From assembly GCA_028023455.1 (NCBI GenBank), contig JAQFVV010012509.1, forward strand, positions 3,408,590 to 3,472,589: a stretch of DNA of 64,000 bases, in the 5' to 3' direction. The notes under the pieces were generated by a model. The model saw only the letters and a list, made by a program, of their open reading frames with translations, ran no database searches and had not been told where the DNA came from. The stretch is from Epiperipatus broadwayi (taxonomy: Eukaryota > Onychophora > Udeonychophora > Euonychophora > Peripatidae). The translations under genes were made by a program, and so were the position numbers. Positions 1-13,047 of this stretch are shown here, piece after piece (the first letter of the stretch is position 1; each line of letters opens with the position of its first letter).

Positions 1-754
1 TTAAGCAGCTAAATATTAAATTGAAAATGATGTAAGCATATAAAAATAATGCTTAACATTTCTTACATTGCAGTATTCCTGTTAAATAATGTATAATAAT
101 TATAAAATCATGTGACTACATTTATTTATAAAATTGGCAGATGATGAGTATTCCTAATTAACCACAAAGATCAGATAATATCTAATTAATTTATTAACAA
201 TAAGTAATAAAAATAATAATTTAATTAAACGAAATAACAATAAGAACAAGTTCTCTGCAATCATTATAAATATTCTTGGGATGTTTTTAATTAAGAAAAT
301 AATTCCTAGAATATGTGGGGTATCTTGAGATGTAAAACAAACACTTTATTGGAGAGAATTGTTAAGGACTTAATTATAAATAATTAACAAAACAAAAGAA
401 CGACTTATAGTATGTGTAATTAAATAATAAGATGTTTCCTCTAAATATCTGATATATAAATTTAGTTATTTCATACAAGTGCAAAAACATTGATCCAACT
501 TAAAATATGGGTTTAATTAACCGGATCCCAATATGTACAGATGACATTCCAGCAGAAATTTATCAAGCTCACATTATGAATAAAACGAGAATACAATATT
601 GTCAGGAATTTAACTCAAGTGAATATTATTTATACAAATATTAGTCCACACATATAATTGAATATACAATATAAACTTTATAAAAAATTTTAAGAACTTA
701 CGTGGATAAATAAAAAGGGTAATATTTATAATATTTAAACTATATGCTTTAGAT
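1..754. other. AT-rich non-coding DNA
   Basis: I see no gene, recognisable repeat or RNA in this stretch. It consists of A/T-rich sequence with short homopolymer runs and stop codons in all frames. It ends at the candidate hAT-type element. Confidence 0.7.
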
Positions 755-1221
755 CAGTGGTCCGCGTGCTAGACGGGCAGTAAAAAGTTTGTAATAATAA
801 ATAATAAGAGTTTAAACTTTTAATTAATATAGCCAATTTTTATTTATTTTTTCATCTCATTTTTACCCAAGTAAAAAAAAAAGAAAACAGAACGAAAACA
901 AAATCTAATCAATCGTTCATAAATTAATTTGTTTTTCTAGTTATCACAGATGTTTATGGGGGGGTGGGGTAATTTTTTATTACTTTTCTAAAAAAATTAA
1001 AGAAAAAGTTTTTTATTATATAAACTCCATATATATATAAAACTTTATCTTATATATTTAACATTGTTGTTTTGATCAGTTATAACAATTATGCTTATCT
1101 TTAAGAAAATTTATCTATAGACTTCTGCCGGTCTGCGAAATCTTATCCTTATTTTTGCTCGTCTGGGAACCTCATCCTTATTTTTACTGGTACGCAGGTG
1201 TGAAAAGGTTGAAGACCACTG
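755..1221. mobile_element. non-autonomous hAT-type element (MITE)
   Basis: The left end starts CAGTGGTCCGCG. The right end, read on the other strand, starts CAGTGGTCTTCAACCTTTTC, which is the terminal motif style of hAT transposons. The flanks 747-754 (ctttagat) and 1222-1229 (gtttagac) match at 6 of 8 positions, consistent with an aged 8-bp hAT target duplication. The interior is AT-rich and non-coding. Near the right end a short phrase with 'cttatccttatttttgctcg' is roughly repeated. The element is too short for a transposase and would have been moved in trans. Confidence 0.65.
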
Positions 1222-1229
1222 GTTTAGAC

Positions 1230-2437
1230 TAATGGAAATGGATCAGTAATCTATGCAGAGAAACCAGAGAATTAGACTAATAAAAAACACAACAAATATT
1301 AAATTATTACTTAAATAAAAGAAAAGGAGAAATTTCCAATCACCCCCTCCAACTTCAAACAAATTGACTATCTCTTCATTCTCCACATCGATCACCCTCC
1401 ACAATTACAATTATTTACTCTTAAATGTTTGTGTTTATGTTCTTAGTCATCTCTCTCAGAAACATGGTTCTTCAATACCATTTCTTATACACACACAGGA
1501 GTGGAATGTATAATCTATTAAATTAATAACCCTTGACTGTTATAACATATTAACAATGATAATCTTATTATTTAAAATTTCAGAATTACAAATACTCTTA
1601 TTCTCAGGGTCTTGACCTGTGGTAAGGAGCAATAATAATTAATCACTTTCAAATTCATTGCAAACCCCTGGACACTTATTCCAGCAAACACTAATTAAAT
1701 AGACATATACTTATTTAAAGCTAATATCTACCTTAACTAAAGCTAATAATACAAATGATCATCATCATCACCATAGTAATACAGTAATAATAATAATAAT
1801 CAGTTATGTAGATGTAATATAAATTTGGAGTAGTTTAGTGTATGCATATATGTTTAAGGTATATATGTATATTTGGTATAGATATATTGGTGGAATTTAT
1901 GTATTATAGATAAATAGGGGATAATATATATATATGCATAGTATAATTAAGGATTATATGCACATTTGGTATGTATGCATGTATATATAGATAAAGGGTA
2001 TTAAGATATATATAAAAAGTGAGTCATTTATAAGCAATATAATATATGTTTATAAGATTAAGTATGGGTGTATGGTTTATAGCTCTGAGGAAGATTACTG
2101 GGCAATCAAACCTGTCGAATGGGTTAATTTTAATTTTCATAAAATAAGTATTGAAAAGGATAAAAAGAAAGGTGAATTTGGGTTTTTATAATCTTATCAA
2201 TGCATAAAGAAAGATAAGTTGATGTAATTTCCTTTAGCTGAAAAATAGATCCAAGAATTTTTAGTTTTTGAAACTACGTAAGTGATTTATTAAATAATAA
2301 ATTAATTACTCAGCTGAAGGCAGATTTAGATGGCTGAGTTTAAAACAATACAATTTGAAATAATTATCATTATTATAGTTTCTTACATTAAAAATTTCAC
2401 TATAAACTTAAATAAGACTTAGTATCTAGAGCTGTAT
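1230..2437. other. non-coding DNA with a short trinucleotide microsatellite
   Basis: No gene is visible. A small ATC/AAT-type microsatellite lies around 1757-1800. The remainder is AT-rich, with a TATA/TGTATA-rich patch at 1840-2040. Confidence 0.6.
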
Positions 2438-2697
2438 AGTATTATAAAATAAGAACGCTTTTATAACATTAAGATGCACAACATAGGCATATCAAATATT
2501 CTCAATTTCTTTGACAATTATTGTTATAAAATAACAAAGCATCTTAGATCATTAAATATTCACACAACTATTATAATTTCGATACAATTACTATTATAAA
2601 ATAATAAAGTTTCTTAGAACATTAAAGTAAATATATAATATTCACAATTTCTTTGACAATTACGATTATAAAACAATAAAAACCCTTAGAATATTAA
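2438..2697. repeat. 71-bp imperfect tandem repeat, about 3.5 copies
   Basis: Units starting at 2509, 2580 and 2651 are spaced exactly 71 bp apart. They share the core 'acaattac..ttataaaa.aataaa' followed by 'cttaga..attaa'. A more diverged, shortened unit precedes them (2438-2508), and the last copy is partial. The units are diverged from each other, so the array is old. Confidence 0.75.
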
Positions 2698-3379
2698 GAA
2701 ACGCAAAATGTGTTATAAAATATTTATAAGTGCAATAATTTTTGTGACATTTCATATGCTATAGATTCATTTGACTATTTTCTCATAATTGCTTAATATA
2801 TTTTTAGCAACTTTAAATCAATAAAACATTTTAAATAAAATTTCTTCTCATTTAAAGTTTCCATGCGATTTACTTTGAACACTAAGCCAATACAATTAAC
2901 TGATTATTCAGAAGAAAAAAACCTTGAAAGCTAAAATTTCAATTCAATTTTTGTCATTGTTTAATGTTGACATCAATTTTTCTTTATTTAATAGGGTTGT
3001 TGATAGAATGAAAAAAGTAGAATAAAAATTGTATATATTATAGTCGTTAAATTTTAAATTAGATATATGTATATTTTATAAATAGGATTGTCAAAAAGAG
3101 AAAGACGAGATTAATTGTTTACAAGCAACTATCATTCTAGCAATAAAAATTCAAAACACATGATGAGAGGTTGCTGTTGGTTTTTCTCTATACATAGATA
3201 TGGGTGATTAGCTATTGATTTACTTACATTTTATGTGCAGTTCAATTAACCAACTTTATTTAAGTATCGTTTGACATACATCTTTAAATATTTTACATAA
3301 ATGAATGAGTGTTTAATAATTCCTAAAACTTTTATAAATAAAAGATTGTTAATTGCATAACCAATTATTCTCAACTTGA
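2698..3379. other. AT-rich non-coding DNA
   Basis: No gene, RNA or clear repeat is visible. Confidence 0.6.
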
Positions 3380-3820
3380 CATGATCACCATTTCTTATGC
3401 TTGTTCATAACTGTTATTAAAACAGGCAAAACTCTCCATACAGTAGTGCCACTCAATGCAAGCCAGAGTAATCAATGGATGCCAGAAAGTTTGTGCATAA
3501 AATCCCTATCTATTGCCTACTCATTCAATATTCCCAGACTAGTTTCTGGCTTGTGGTCTTAGTCAGTGAGGAGCCTTGGATCTGAGTGCACTGCACCTAG
3601 ATTTTATGCACAAGCCTTCTGGCATCCATTGATTACTATAGATCTAGGTGCAGTACTCTCAGATCTGAAGGCCACAAGCCAGAAACTAGTCTGGAGATAT
3701 TGGATGAGTAGGCACTAGATAGAGATTTTATGCACAAGCCTTCTGACATTCATTGATTACTCTGGCTTGCACTGAGTGGCACTACTGTATGAAGAGTTTT
3801 GCCTGTTTTAATAACAACTG
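3380..3820. mobile_element. fold-back/MITE family 'GTGCCAC', longest copy
   Basis: Long inverted arms face each other. The left arm holds 'gttattaaaacaggcaaaac', 'atacagtagtgccactc', 'agagtaatcaatggatgcca'; the right arm holds their complements in reverse order. The phrase around 'ttatgcacaagccttctgg' occurs twice directly (about 3603 and 3729) and once inverted (about 3480-3510), so the element is a nested fold-back. The first 25 bp (catgatcaccatttcttatg) recur at the left edge of copies at 16101, 19694 and 54294 but not at the right ends, so the element is asymmetric. No open frame is retained. Confidence 0.8.
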
Positions 3821-3849
3821 TTGTTACAATATCTTGCAATTATTGCAAG

Positions 3850-4330
3850 GTGTGCTACATTGTTTTTACAACAGTTTGTTGTAAATTTGGTTTCTGTTTT
3901 GTTGTTACATCTTCAGTCATGTCAGTTCTTCATCTTTGAATTGATTTCACAGAAGTCGGTACTTCTTGAATTCCAGATAGTATTATTTGTTTATTTAGTA
4001 GATCACTAAATAAGATTTTAGTGTTGCTCAAAATTGTTTCTTTCTTGAATTTTCCATCTGTGAAGGGTTTGGCTTTCAAAGCCACACAGTGAGCAATTGT
4101 ATAACTACATTCAGTGGCTTTATTTTTTTTTTTGTAATTCTTTGACTAAAATAAGTAGTTTGTTTCTTAAAGGCAGAAACAGCTCTTTTTATAGCTTCCC
4201 TTTTCTCACCAGAATTTTTAAACATGGACAGGTGTTTAGTTTGATAATGTCTTTGTACACTTGAGCTACAACACATGACATTTTCACAGCATAATGTACC
4301 CACATCATGATCCTTTTGCTGCACAAATCA
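3850..4330 (-). pseudogene. broken ZBED/hAT-type transposase fragment
   Basis: The minus-strand open frame from 4324 carries a BED-like zinc-finger end: two cysteines, then 'VQRHYQTKH', followed by a lysine-rich helix segment ('REAIKRAVSAFKKQ'). This is the arrangement of the BED finger and following helix in ZBED5/GTF2IRD2-type domesticated and free hAT transposases. After about residue 66 the reading continues in another frame. There the text runs through an alanine/cysteine-rich helix, 'AKPFTDGKFKKE' and a segment ending 'RTDMTEDVTTK', which fits the next conserved block (…R…M..D…) of the same family. A frameshift and a stop therefore break it. The catalytic DDE region is not present. It abuts the fold-back element on its 3' side, but sharing a family with it is unproven. 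It is a dead fragment. Confidence 0.65.
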
Positions 4331-4379
4331 TATTCATTCATCCAAGAATCTTGAACAGAAAGAACATCATGCTTATCTT

Positions 4380-4640
4380 TTATGAGCCCTTTGGGGTAAT
4401 ATATTTCTTAATAATAGGTTTATTTTTATGTATCATGGCCTGAACTAAACATATGGTTTTTCTTTGTATGTAAGTTGCATGGACAAAATATAGGCATGGA
4501 CATGGAGTCATGAATGCATGTGCGGTAATTATATAACACCAAGAGGTTTGTTTTAATGGAACATTGCCTACACTGACTGAATCATGGTTTCTATTTACAT
4601 GTGAGTTGCATATGCAAAATGTAAGTGATGGTATAAACAT
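4380..4640. repeat. weak direct duplication, period about 132 bp
   Basis: The segment near 4448-4500 ('gtaagttgcatggacaaaat') resembles that near 4581-4632 ('gtgagttgcatatgcaaaat'). The minus-strand 86-codon frame crossing it shows no family resemblance and is probably fortuitous. Confidence 0.4.
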
Positions 4641-6964
4641 GTACCCTGTAATTAAAATTATATTTTTTACTATTCCAATTCAATCAGGGCCATTGATAAT
4701 CGTTCCATGAGCCATGCTGGCTGTAGATTGCCAACACCTGTTCTAATTGATTAGAAAAGTCTATAATGATTGAAAAAATTGGTGATGAAAGAAGATGAAC
4801 AATAATGTGGAAATCATAACAGTGAAGTAAAAATAAAACAACGTACTTAAGAAATAATGATTCTTTGATGTAAAGTGCAACCTATTGCTTGGGTACTTAT
4901 ATGTAAATAACGTCTAGAATGACAATGCCTTTAAGCAGCCTCAACAATTTTATAGATGAAATAACCATTCTTGAGAATGGCTGTATACATAATTATCAGG
5001 AATGGAATGTCAATTTGGCAAAAATTAATGTATTTCAATTAAATTAAAAAAAAAAGAGTGAGAAATAGACCAATATTATTACGCATGAGTGAAACGTCAT
5101 GCCGTAACGTCACTTACACCACTAAAAAAATTGTCGGTTAGTTATTCCCGAACTCATTTTGTACAAGTGTTGATCAGGAATGTTTAATTCCACACTATAT
5201 TTCTGTAATAAACTGTATGTATCTCACTGGTAGAGATTTTGCAAACACTTAAAAAAATTCTAAATAATTATATTTAAATAAAATTTCAGTTCTGTATCTA
5301 ACAGATACAGCATTAAATGTATATATAATAATAATTGGTCGCTATATTCTAGATAAAGACATTATATCTCCTAATTATTGCTTAATACTGCTGGCGAAAT
5401 TAACCTATGTAATTTATCACAGCTGAATAATTTCTTTTTCTCTGCAGACTAATTAACGAGTGAGAAATGAATCACAGAACGTATTTAGATACTGACAGTG
5501 TAAATGGTATTAATTTTTAAACGAAAACTCTTCAATGATAAATTTTGATTACTTGCCAAATATAAAGGTTCTAAACAAGGCTCAAACTTCATTCAATTTT
5601 GCAAAAGTATTCTTTATATTTATTTTTAAATATAACTTGTTAATTTAGATTCAACAAGTTAAATCTGCCAGCAAATAAGATCATGACCTGACGAGGTTTC
5701 TTTCTTCTGACGATAGTTTATTTAAATGGAAATTAGCAGATAAACTGCCTTGAATTCCCATGGATTTTAAATACATCTTGTTCAAAGAGTTATTTTTAAA
5801 TCGAAACTACTTCAGGATTACTGGTGTTTAATATTAACTAGGCTAGAGAAAAAATCAACTATCATAAATATTTATTTATGTAAAAATAATTACAATTATA
5901 AATAGCATTTTTTGTCAGTTGTTTTGGAAAAATTAGAATTCTCGTGATAATTAAAAAATATTTTCATGTATATCCATGAACATAACTATATACATTTTTA
6001 TATCATCATCTACGACATAAGCTAACTGGATACCGTATATTATGATAATGACATATACCAAATGAAAACGTTTTCCAATTTTTACATTTTCTAGCTTTTA
6101 TTTACTTTCAATAAGTACGAGTTCGATATCTATATTTTTTAAAGTATTTTCTGGTTGTAGATCACGTATAATAGAAAAAAAACTGAGTACGCACACACAT
6201 ATCCATCTTTACTTCTTTTGTGATATCTAAAGTATCCTAACTATTTTGAATTGATATTTTGTGTTATTTTCTCAATATTTTTCAACTGAAAATAGATAGA
6301 ATAGTTTGTTTTGGAATTCACTATTCTCTCTTGCTAAAATTTATCACTCAAGGCGCATGTATTAAGGTTGTAGCCTTATATAAGTATTAAATACAAATTA
6401 GTAGAAAAAAAAATATTTTGTATAAATTCATGCAGCATTGAAAAAAAATAAAATGGAAGAGATATGAATAATTCAAATAATTAAAACACAATAATTAGCC
6501 TTTCTCAAAGTGTTGGCCATGACCTAATAATTGGAATGTTCAAATATGAATACCCCTCTGAACTGTATAGCTGTGCTATTGCTATTAGAAGGGAATATGC
6601 AAGCCTTTGAAATACCCACAATTGGACAAACCAAATTCCTAATAATAATTAAAAGAATATGACCAGTTTTTAGTATTTCTCTATACTTTAATTGCTTACT
6701 TTCAAAGTTTAGCATTAAAATTCACTAATGAGATTTAATCACTTGCTAAATTTTACAAAGGTAATATTTCATTGAATCTAAACTATATTTAGAAACCAGC
6801 TAAAAAATTTATTTAGTATCTCAATTCATTAATATTAAATAATCTAGCTGTTTATTGAGGTTTGTACAAGTAATCAGTAGCATTTCAATATTTTCAGGGT
6901 AAAATAATTATATAATCAAAATCAAGTATTGCCCTAAGAACCACATGTACAGTTAAGACATGTG
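4641..6964. other. AT-rich non-coding DNA
   Basis: No gene or repeat can be supported. A slightly more complex patch at 5085-5165 ('gtcatgccgtaacgtcactt') is not recognised. The small frame at 6524-6715 shows no family features. Confidence 0.6.
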
Positions 6965-6969
6965 ATTCC

Positions 6970-7556
6970 TGTTATATCCGCAAGTCTGACTGCGGCCAGC
7001 AAATAAATATACACAATAAGACTCACAATATTTTACATTATCAGAATAGCGAATAGTCCACAACAACTCTATCTCCATAGTTCGCTAATGATCAATTCCC
7101 ACGCTGTTCTCTTGCAACGAATGCTCTGAATACACTCTGTATTCTCTGGCAACGGATGCTCTACAATATCTCCACTGCGATCTCCCCATCTCTGTGGGCT
7201 TTTTCAGCTATACCCGTGGACCACATTTCCACTGGGCACTGGTCATTCACCGCAAGCACTGACACGAGATATCTCTACTGGAGTTGTCCTCTAATAACTG
7301 CCCTCTTAGTTCTTACCCAGTCTTCTTATCGCTTTCTGATAACTGCAACAATTAATACACCGTCCAATAAGGTATCGTCTCTTATCTAGAAACATTTGCA
7401 ATCAGCAAATATCTCTTGGAATTGTCGATCGCCATTACATCAATGCCTTAATTAAATTCCACAGTTATCAGCGTGCAATCTAAAAACAACCTCTCGAATA
7501 TATTCTAGTTTTTCTGGAGTGCACAAACATGTCTGCCATTTTTACAAAATACTACA
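6970..7556 (-). repeat. LTR (3' LTR in element orientation), 587 bp
   Basis: Direct copy of 7886-8457. On the plus strand it starts TGTTATATCCGC and ends ATACTACA. The 77-codon frame at 7156-7389 lies wholly inside the LTR and has a matching 76-codon counterpart in the other LTR. It is best read as LTR sequence, not a gene. Confidence 0.9.
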
Positions 7557-7885
7557 CCTCCCCCCACTCTAGAAAAATCCTTATTACGATTCCTTGATGT
7601 TTTATTGTTTTTCTATTCCTACTTTCCTGTTATTTCACTCAGAAATGTTCGATTCAAATTTGCTGCCGAACTTCTTCACCAGTTATGTTCAATGGTGACT
7701 GCGAAAGCGTGGTGGGCCTCAGCTTCCGATGTTAACTGTGCAAGCAATTTATTTCCAAACTTTCACTTCCGTAGTTAACATTATACTACTGGGTTTTCCA
7801 TTTTCACCAGGTTTCCCCATTTATAGCTAAACTTGTTGTTCAAAACTTATTCGCTACTCACAGGTTCCAAATGCGACTGCGCCAA
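7557..7885 (-). other. residual interior with PPT and PBS
   Basis: It holds the polypurine tract at 7557-7572 and the primer-binding-like sequence at about 7870-7885, both read on the minus strand. A short frame beginning MGKPGENGKP lies between them and stops after about 28 codons. No protease, reverse transcriptase or integrase is present. Confidence 0.8.
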
Positions 7886-8457
7886 TGCTATATCCGCCAA
7901 GTCTATGCGGCTAGCAAATAAATATACACAATAAGACTCACAATATTTTACGTTATCAGAATAGCGAATAGTCCACAACTCTATCTCCATAGTTCGCTAA
8001 TGATCAATTCCCACGCTGTTCTCTTGCAATGGATGCTCTGCAACGAATACTCTGCAAATGGATGCTCTGTAACGAATGCTCTACAATATCTCCACTGCAG
8101 TCTCCCCATCTCTGTGGGCTCTTTCAGCTACACCCATGGACTACATTTCCACTGGGCACTGGTCATTTACCGCAAGCACTGATGCGAGATATCTCTACTG
8201 GAGTTGTCCTCTAATAACTGCCCTCTTAGTTCTTACCCAGTCTTATCGCTTTCTGATAACTGCAACAATTAATACACCGATCAATAAGGTATCTTCTCTT
8301 ATCTAGAAACATTTGCAATCAGCAAATATCTCTTGGAATTGTCGATCCCCATTACGTCAATGCAGTTATCAGCGCGCGATCTAAAAACAACCTGTCAAAT
8401 ACATTCTAGTTTTTCTGAAGTGCACAAACATGTCTGCCATTTTTACAAAATACTACA
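7886..8457 (-). repeat. LTR (5' LTR in element orientation), 572 bp
   Basis: Direct copy of 6970-7556 with several substitutions and short indels, including a local expansion around 8028-8080 where a 'ggatgctctg'-like phrase is repeated. It is followed by the right target duplication ATTCC. Confidence 0.9.
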
Positions 8458-8462
8458 ATTCC

Positions 8463-11400
8463 AAAATAAAACAAAAAATGACCTAAAGTCACTTTAAATA
8501 AAACAATTGGTTCACATTTTATTTATGATATATATTTTATCTTTTTTTAGAATGACAATAAAACATAATATAACAAAGCAAGAATATCTTTTCCATTTCT
8601 TAGGTTACAATTGATATGAATGTATTTGTTTAAATCACGTTTATGTTGAAATGAAGACCACTTATGAATTAAGACTAAATAAAGCATGATAATAATTATT
8701 AACATTTAATTAACTCTAGATCTGAGATCCGTTCTTTGGGTAGAATTACAGCAACTTTTCAAATAAAAATATATCAAAATTCTCTTCAGACTATACTATG
8801 CATATATGTATTCTCCTGAACTACATTTCCCTTTTCTGGGATACTCAACTATGAATAATCACCTAAAATAATCCATTTTATTTAATAAATAGCCTAACAG
8901 GGATTTTATCATCACATTATAATGGCTCTGACAGGTACTTTTTTTTTTTTTTTTTAGCAAGTGCTTATAAGGCATGATATGGGTCTCTATGAGTATGCAT
9001 ATATAAAACTATAATAGCGAACCTAGCCTTTAAATGTATCTCATGATTACTGAATGGGCTACAAGTTATATGTAAGTCAAATATGTATATACTTCTATAA
9101 TAATAAACATATCAAATTTTTTTAACATTTAAAATAGACCTCATGTTAACATAAATGATGATAAAAATTTATTTAATGTATTTATCTTATATTATGGACA
9201 TATGCTCTGTTAGGTATGTGTTATACTTTTAAAAAAAACAAACAAACAATATCTGTTAAGGAGCTGATCTTTCATGAAATACCAAAAAAAAAAAAGACAA
9301 AAATAATGTATACACTTCAATTTTAAACATTCATTATACTTAATCAATCTTATCTTTATTAATAAGATAAAGTTATTTGAATTCTCTGTTTGATCTTGTT
9401 TTGACTCTCTTAACATACTAATGGTGTCTACCATTCATGACCACATGAATTTTTTTGAATAGTTTAAGTTGATTTTGAAATATTATTTCTGCACACGAGG
9501 TTGAGATGGATTGATAAAAATGATCAGAATTATTTTGAAATGCTTCTCCCATCATGGTGTTGTCTCCTCTTTTTTCTCCAGGTAGGGATAGGTAGTTGCT
9601 TAATGCATTTTTTTTTGTTTAATAGATTCATGTCTGTTAATGACCCTTCACTTGATTTAAACAAAAAATAGAAGATATAGGCCAAGAGGAATTAAGACAT
9701 TGACTAGTTGGTTTTCTTTATTCATGTATTTTTTGATCCATGTTCAGTTCATATAAATTTTTATTTTTATATGAATAAAGTCAATTAGCAAGAGCTGAAC
9801 TTTGCTGGCCTTTCATATATTGGAAAAATAAGTCAATCTCGATCTTTTTCTTTTATTACACCATTGATTTCCATAGTATTTTTAGTTTTACATTTTCTGG
9901 AGAAAAATTTAGTTCAATTCCTTCTAATGTTTTTTTTTCTTAACTTTTCTTCGAACATTTTTTTTTTTTTAAAAAAAAGATAATTAAGAGATATAAAAAC
10001 TTTAAAATACAACAACAAAAAAAATCTGTATATGTAAATCACAAATCTCTTTTTTGACAAATAAATAAATTTGCTTGTATACATTTTAATCTTTTGATTA
10101 TTAGCAATTCCTTTATCCACTTTGTATTTATTGATACCATTACCACCTTAATAATCATAAATAAACCTTGACCTTGGAAGTGTGAAAAAAAAAAAAAAAA
10201 ACAAGAAAAAATAATAATAAAAATGCAAGCAAAAATAATAAAATGAGATTGAAATGTTTTCTATCACTATATATTAAGATATTGCAAAGCGCATTAAATA
10301 AATAAATGTATAAGTCTAACTAATTAAGATGTTTATTATCCTTTAATAATAAATAACTTAGAACTTTACAAGTATTAAAAGACGGCTCTCTGCTTGTGCA
10401 TGACATGAGAAAAAATAATTTAGATCTATTGTGTATAAAACATTTTAATCCTATCACTAATTGATAACCTCAATGTTTGGTAACTTTATTGTTTTCATAA
10501 CACTATTTATTTAAATATTTTTCAAATATTAGATGAATCAACAAAAACTTAATCATTTTTATGATGGCTCAGCCTATCTATATTAACATTTGATTTATAT
10601 CTTCTCTACTAAAATTTACTTATATAAGTGTTTTATTTACATACTTCTACGTAAATCTGCTGAAAATTTTCTGAAATTTTTGTATTTTTTTTTTGCAATT
10701 TCATGTACCAACAAAAGCCAATTAACAATTATTTTGAATAAAATGTAAATTTGTTTTTGAGCAAAATAAAATTTAAGTCATGCTAAAAAATAAAGGAAAA
10801 GAAGTTAAAACTAACATTAACAATTTGCTAGTATTTTATAGTTATTCATTGCCGAAATGACTTGTATAACATTTCTCCATGAAAGTCATCTAGTCTGAAG
10901 ATGTTAATTGATAAAATAGAATAAATATTGATGTTTAAAAAAAGACGACCACCAACAACAACAGAAAAATGTAATTTAAAATTTTATTATGTAATATAAA
11001 CTAATAAAAACAACACCAATCCAAGTGGATAATGTAAATTTATAACATGTTAAAAAATATTAGATGCTACAATATGTTGCGTAATAAAAATAAAGACAAT
11101 GCAATAAAAAAAAGTTGAAATAACAATGTTAAAATTATTGCGATTATAAAAAAATATATTTATCATTTATTAATTATAATTGTTTGATTTGCAAAAATAA
11201 ATTTAAAAAATTACTTTTTGAAATTGTTATTGTCAACCACTTCTATATAATGACTTGAATAAACAGACTAGAATTTATAATGTAACCACTGAATTTGTGT
11301 AAAGATAGTTCATTGGTAATTATTATTTTGCAAAAGTAAAAAAAAAACATGAGTTTTAAAATTGCTTTCTTTGAAAACAATTTTTTTTAAAAATTATTTT

Positions 11401-13039
11401 TGCATAATTTTCAATTAACATATCTTCAGAAAGTGTTTGGGATGCTTCATTCACATCCACCGTACTTTATCCTATGATTAGCATTATTTTGTTCAGCTAC
11501 TGAAATTACTGCTGCTACCAATTGATAAATACATATTGAGATTTGTCTCCATACTATCTTTATTATTATACTGTTACTTAATAAATTTTATTACTATTTA
11601 TCATAACAGAGTATGTCTGGTAATAAAAAAAAATTCAAGATAAAAAGTGAATGTACCAAAGCAAATGAGAATCAGACTATTTGATTACAAACAATAAAAA
11701 TAAAATTCAAGTTTTAGTTATTTGCAAGTTTTGTCATTGTCTAAAGAATATAGTGTGGAATGACAAAATATGAGATGTATATTGGGGAATCGAGAAATTG
11801 ATGCGGCCCTTGAATAACTTTTTTTTATACTCGTCCTTCATAATGTCTAAGATTGGGCAACCATTTTAAAACATTGACTTTTAATTTTCATTAAAATGCC
11901 AAAATAAAAATTAGAATATAACATCAAAAAAATAATAATTTCCAAGCAAGAAAGTTCTGAGTATGATATGGCTAAATCAACAACATGCGAAATTTTGTTA
12001 GGACAAATTTGTCTACACTTTTCAAAGCTGTATTTTAGTTTACATTAAAATTAAACAGTTCAGCAATTACTTATTTTTCTTGTTTAAATCATAACTTTTT
12101 CTTTGGCCCTGGAATGGATTGTTCCTAAATATTTCTAATGTAAGCTGCAACGAATGAAAGGTGTATTAAAACAAATGACAGTACTGTAATCAATTATATT
12201 CATTGTAGTATATTTGAATGTAGTATATAAAAAGAGAGAATTTTTGAATTCTTTTATAGCCCAATAAAGGAAATGCACTACCCCATGAAATCTGCTATTC
12301 AAAAAAAGGTTTTTCACGTTCAGTATATACTATAAAATTTATTTAAAAAACATTATTATACAAATATAAAATTAAAAAAGTAAAACAAAAAACAAATAGT
12401 GATGTATTTTAATTTTTCTCAAGTTAAAAAATGTTAATTTCCAGAGTACAAAAAATAATAATTTTCATTTCAAATTAAAAAGACAAAAACAAAACAAAAT
12501 TATAATAGGAAAATATTTTGTAGAATAGCATATAGTAATAGCTTTATAAAGGAATTTATAAAACATGTTTATTTAAAAAAAAAAAAAAACTCTTCCGTCC
12601 AACATTGCAATCACAGTTTACATTATTTGCATCATTCTTTTTAAGAAATCATATAACTTCTAATATAGTAAAGTATCAAATAAGTTTCTTAGATTACATT
12701 CAATATATGCTTTTAATAGTAATAATTCTTTATTTATTCTACTTCAGATCATCTATTGTAAATTTATGTAATAATCTTTATTATTTACCAACAATAGATG
12801 GCTTTGGAAAAAAATTAAAAAGGTGAATTATTTCTGAAAGCATAATTTATAATAATATGCTATTGATTTACAAGGTTATTTTTCATTTACACATATTTTT
12901 TTGATATTTTTCCAAGATTTACTCGAATTAATCAGTTATTCTAAAATATCTCTTTTATGATTGAATGCCTTTCCTGGCACTTTACTATCCAGCTATGAAA
13001 TTAAATGATTAATGTTAGATGTCTAATTAATATGGCTGG
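8463..13039. other. AT-rich non-coding DNA
   Basis: No gene is supported over this 4.6-kb stretch. It contains homopolymer tracts (T17 near 8940, A18 near 10183, A14 near 12575). The frames at 9210, 9914, 12135 and 12605 are low-complexity F/I/K/Y-rich translations with no domain features. Confidence 0.6.
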
Positions 13040-13047
13040 GGATCAAT

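Larger units (their letters stand above)
6970..8457 (-). mobile_element. internally deleted LTR retrotransposon (TRIM-like or deletion derivative)
   Basis: Two direct LTRs (6970-7556 and 7886-8457) flank only 329 bp of interior. The whole is bounded by identical 5-bp target duplications, ATTCC, at 6965-6969 and 8458-8462. In the minus orientation each LTR begins TGTAGTATTTTG and ends in CA. Directly after the 5' LTR (7885 downward) comes TTGGCGCAGTCGCA, a typical Ty3/gypsy primer-binding-site sequence. Directly before the 3' LTR (7557-7572, read on the minus strand) is a purine run AGAGTGGGGGGAGG, a standard polypurine tract. The order PBS-interior-PPT fixes the orientation. The interior holds only a short aborted gag-like start and no polymerase. 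Such elements depend on a partner's proteins. LTR divergence is visible (indels such as one near 8030-8060), so the insertion is not recent. Confidence 0.9.

Noticed and set aside
2438-2697. CRISPR array from evenly spaced repeats
   Set aside because: The whole 71-bp unit is repeated, with no unique spacers, and the DNA is eukaryotic.
4380-4640. 86-codon minus-strand frame as a gene
   Set aside because: It spans a faint tandem duplication and shows no domain or codon-bias signal.
7156-8306. Similar 77- and 76-codon frames at 7156 and 8076 as a duplicated small gene
   Set aside because: They lie at the same position in two LTRs of one element oriented on the opposite strand, so their similarity is LTR identity.
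12605-12826. 73-codon plus-strand frame as a small membrane protein
   Set aside because: Composition is what random AT-rich sequence gives; no start context, splice signals or conservation evidence is available.
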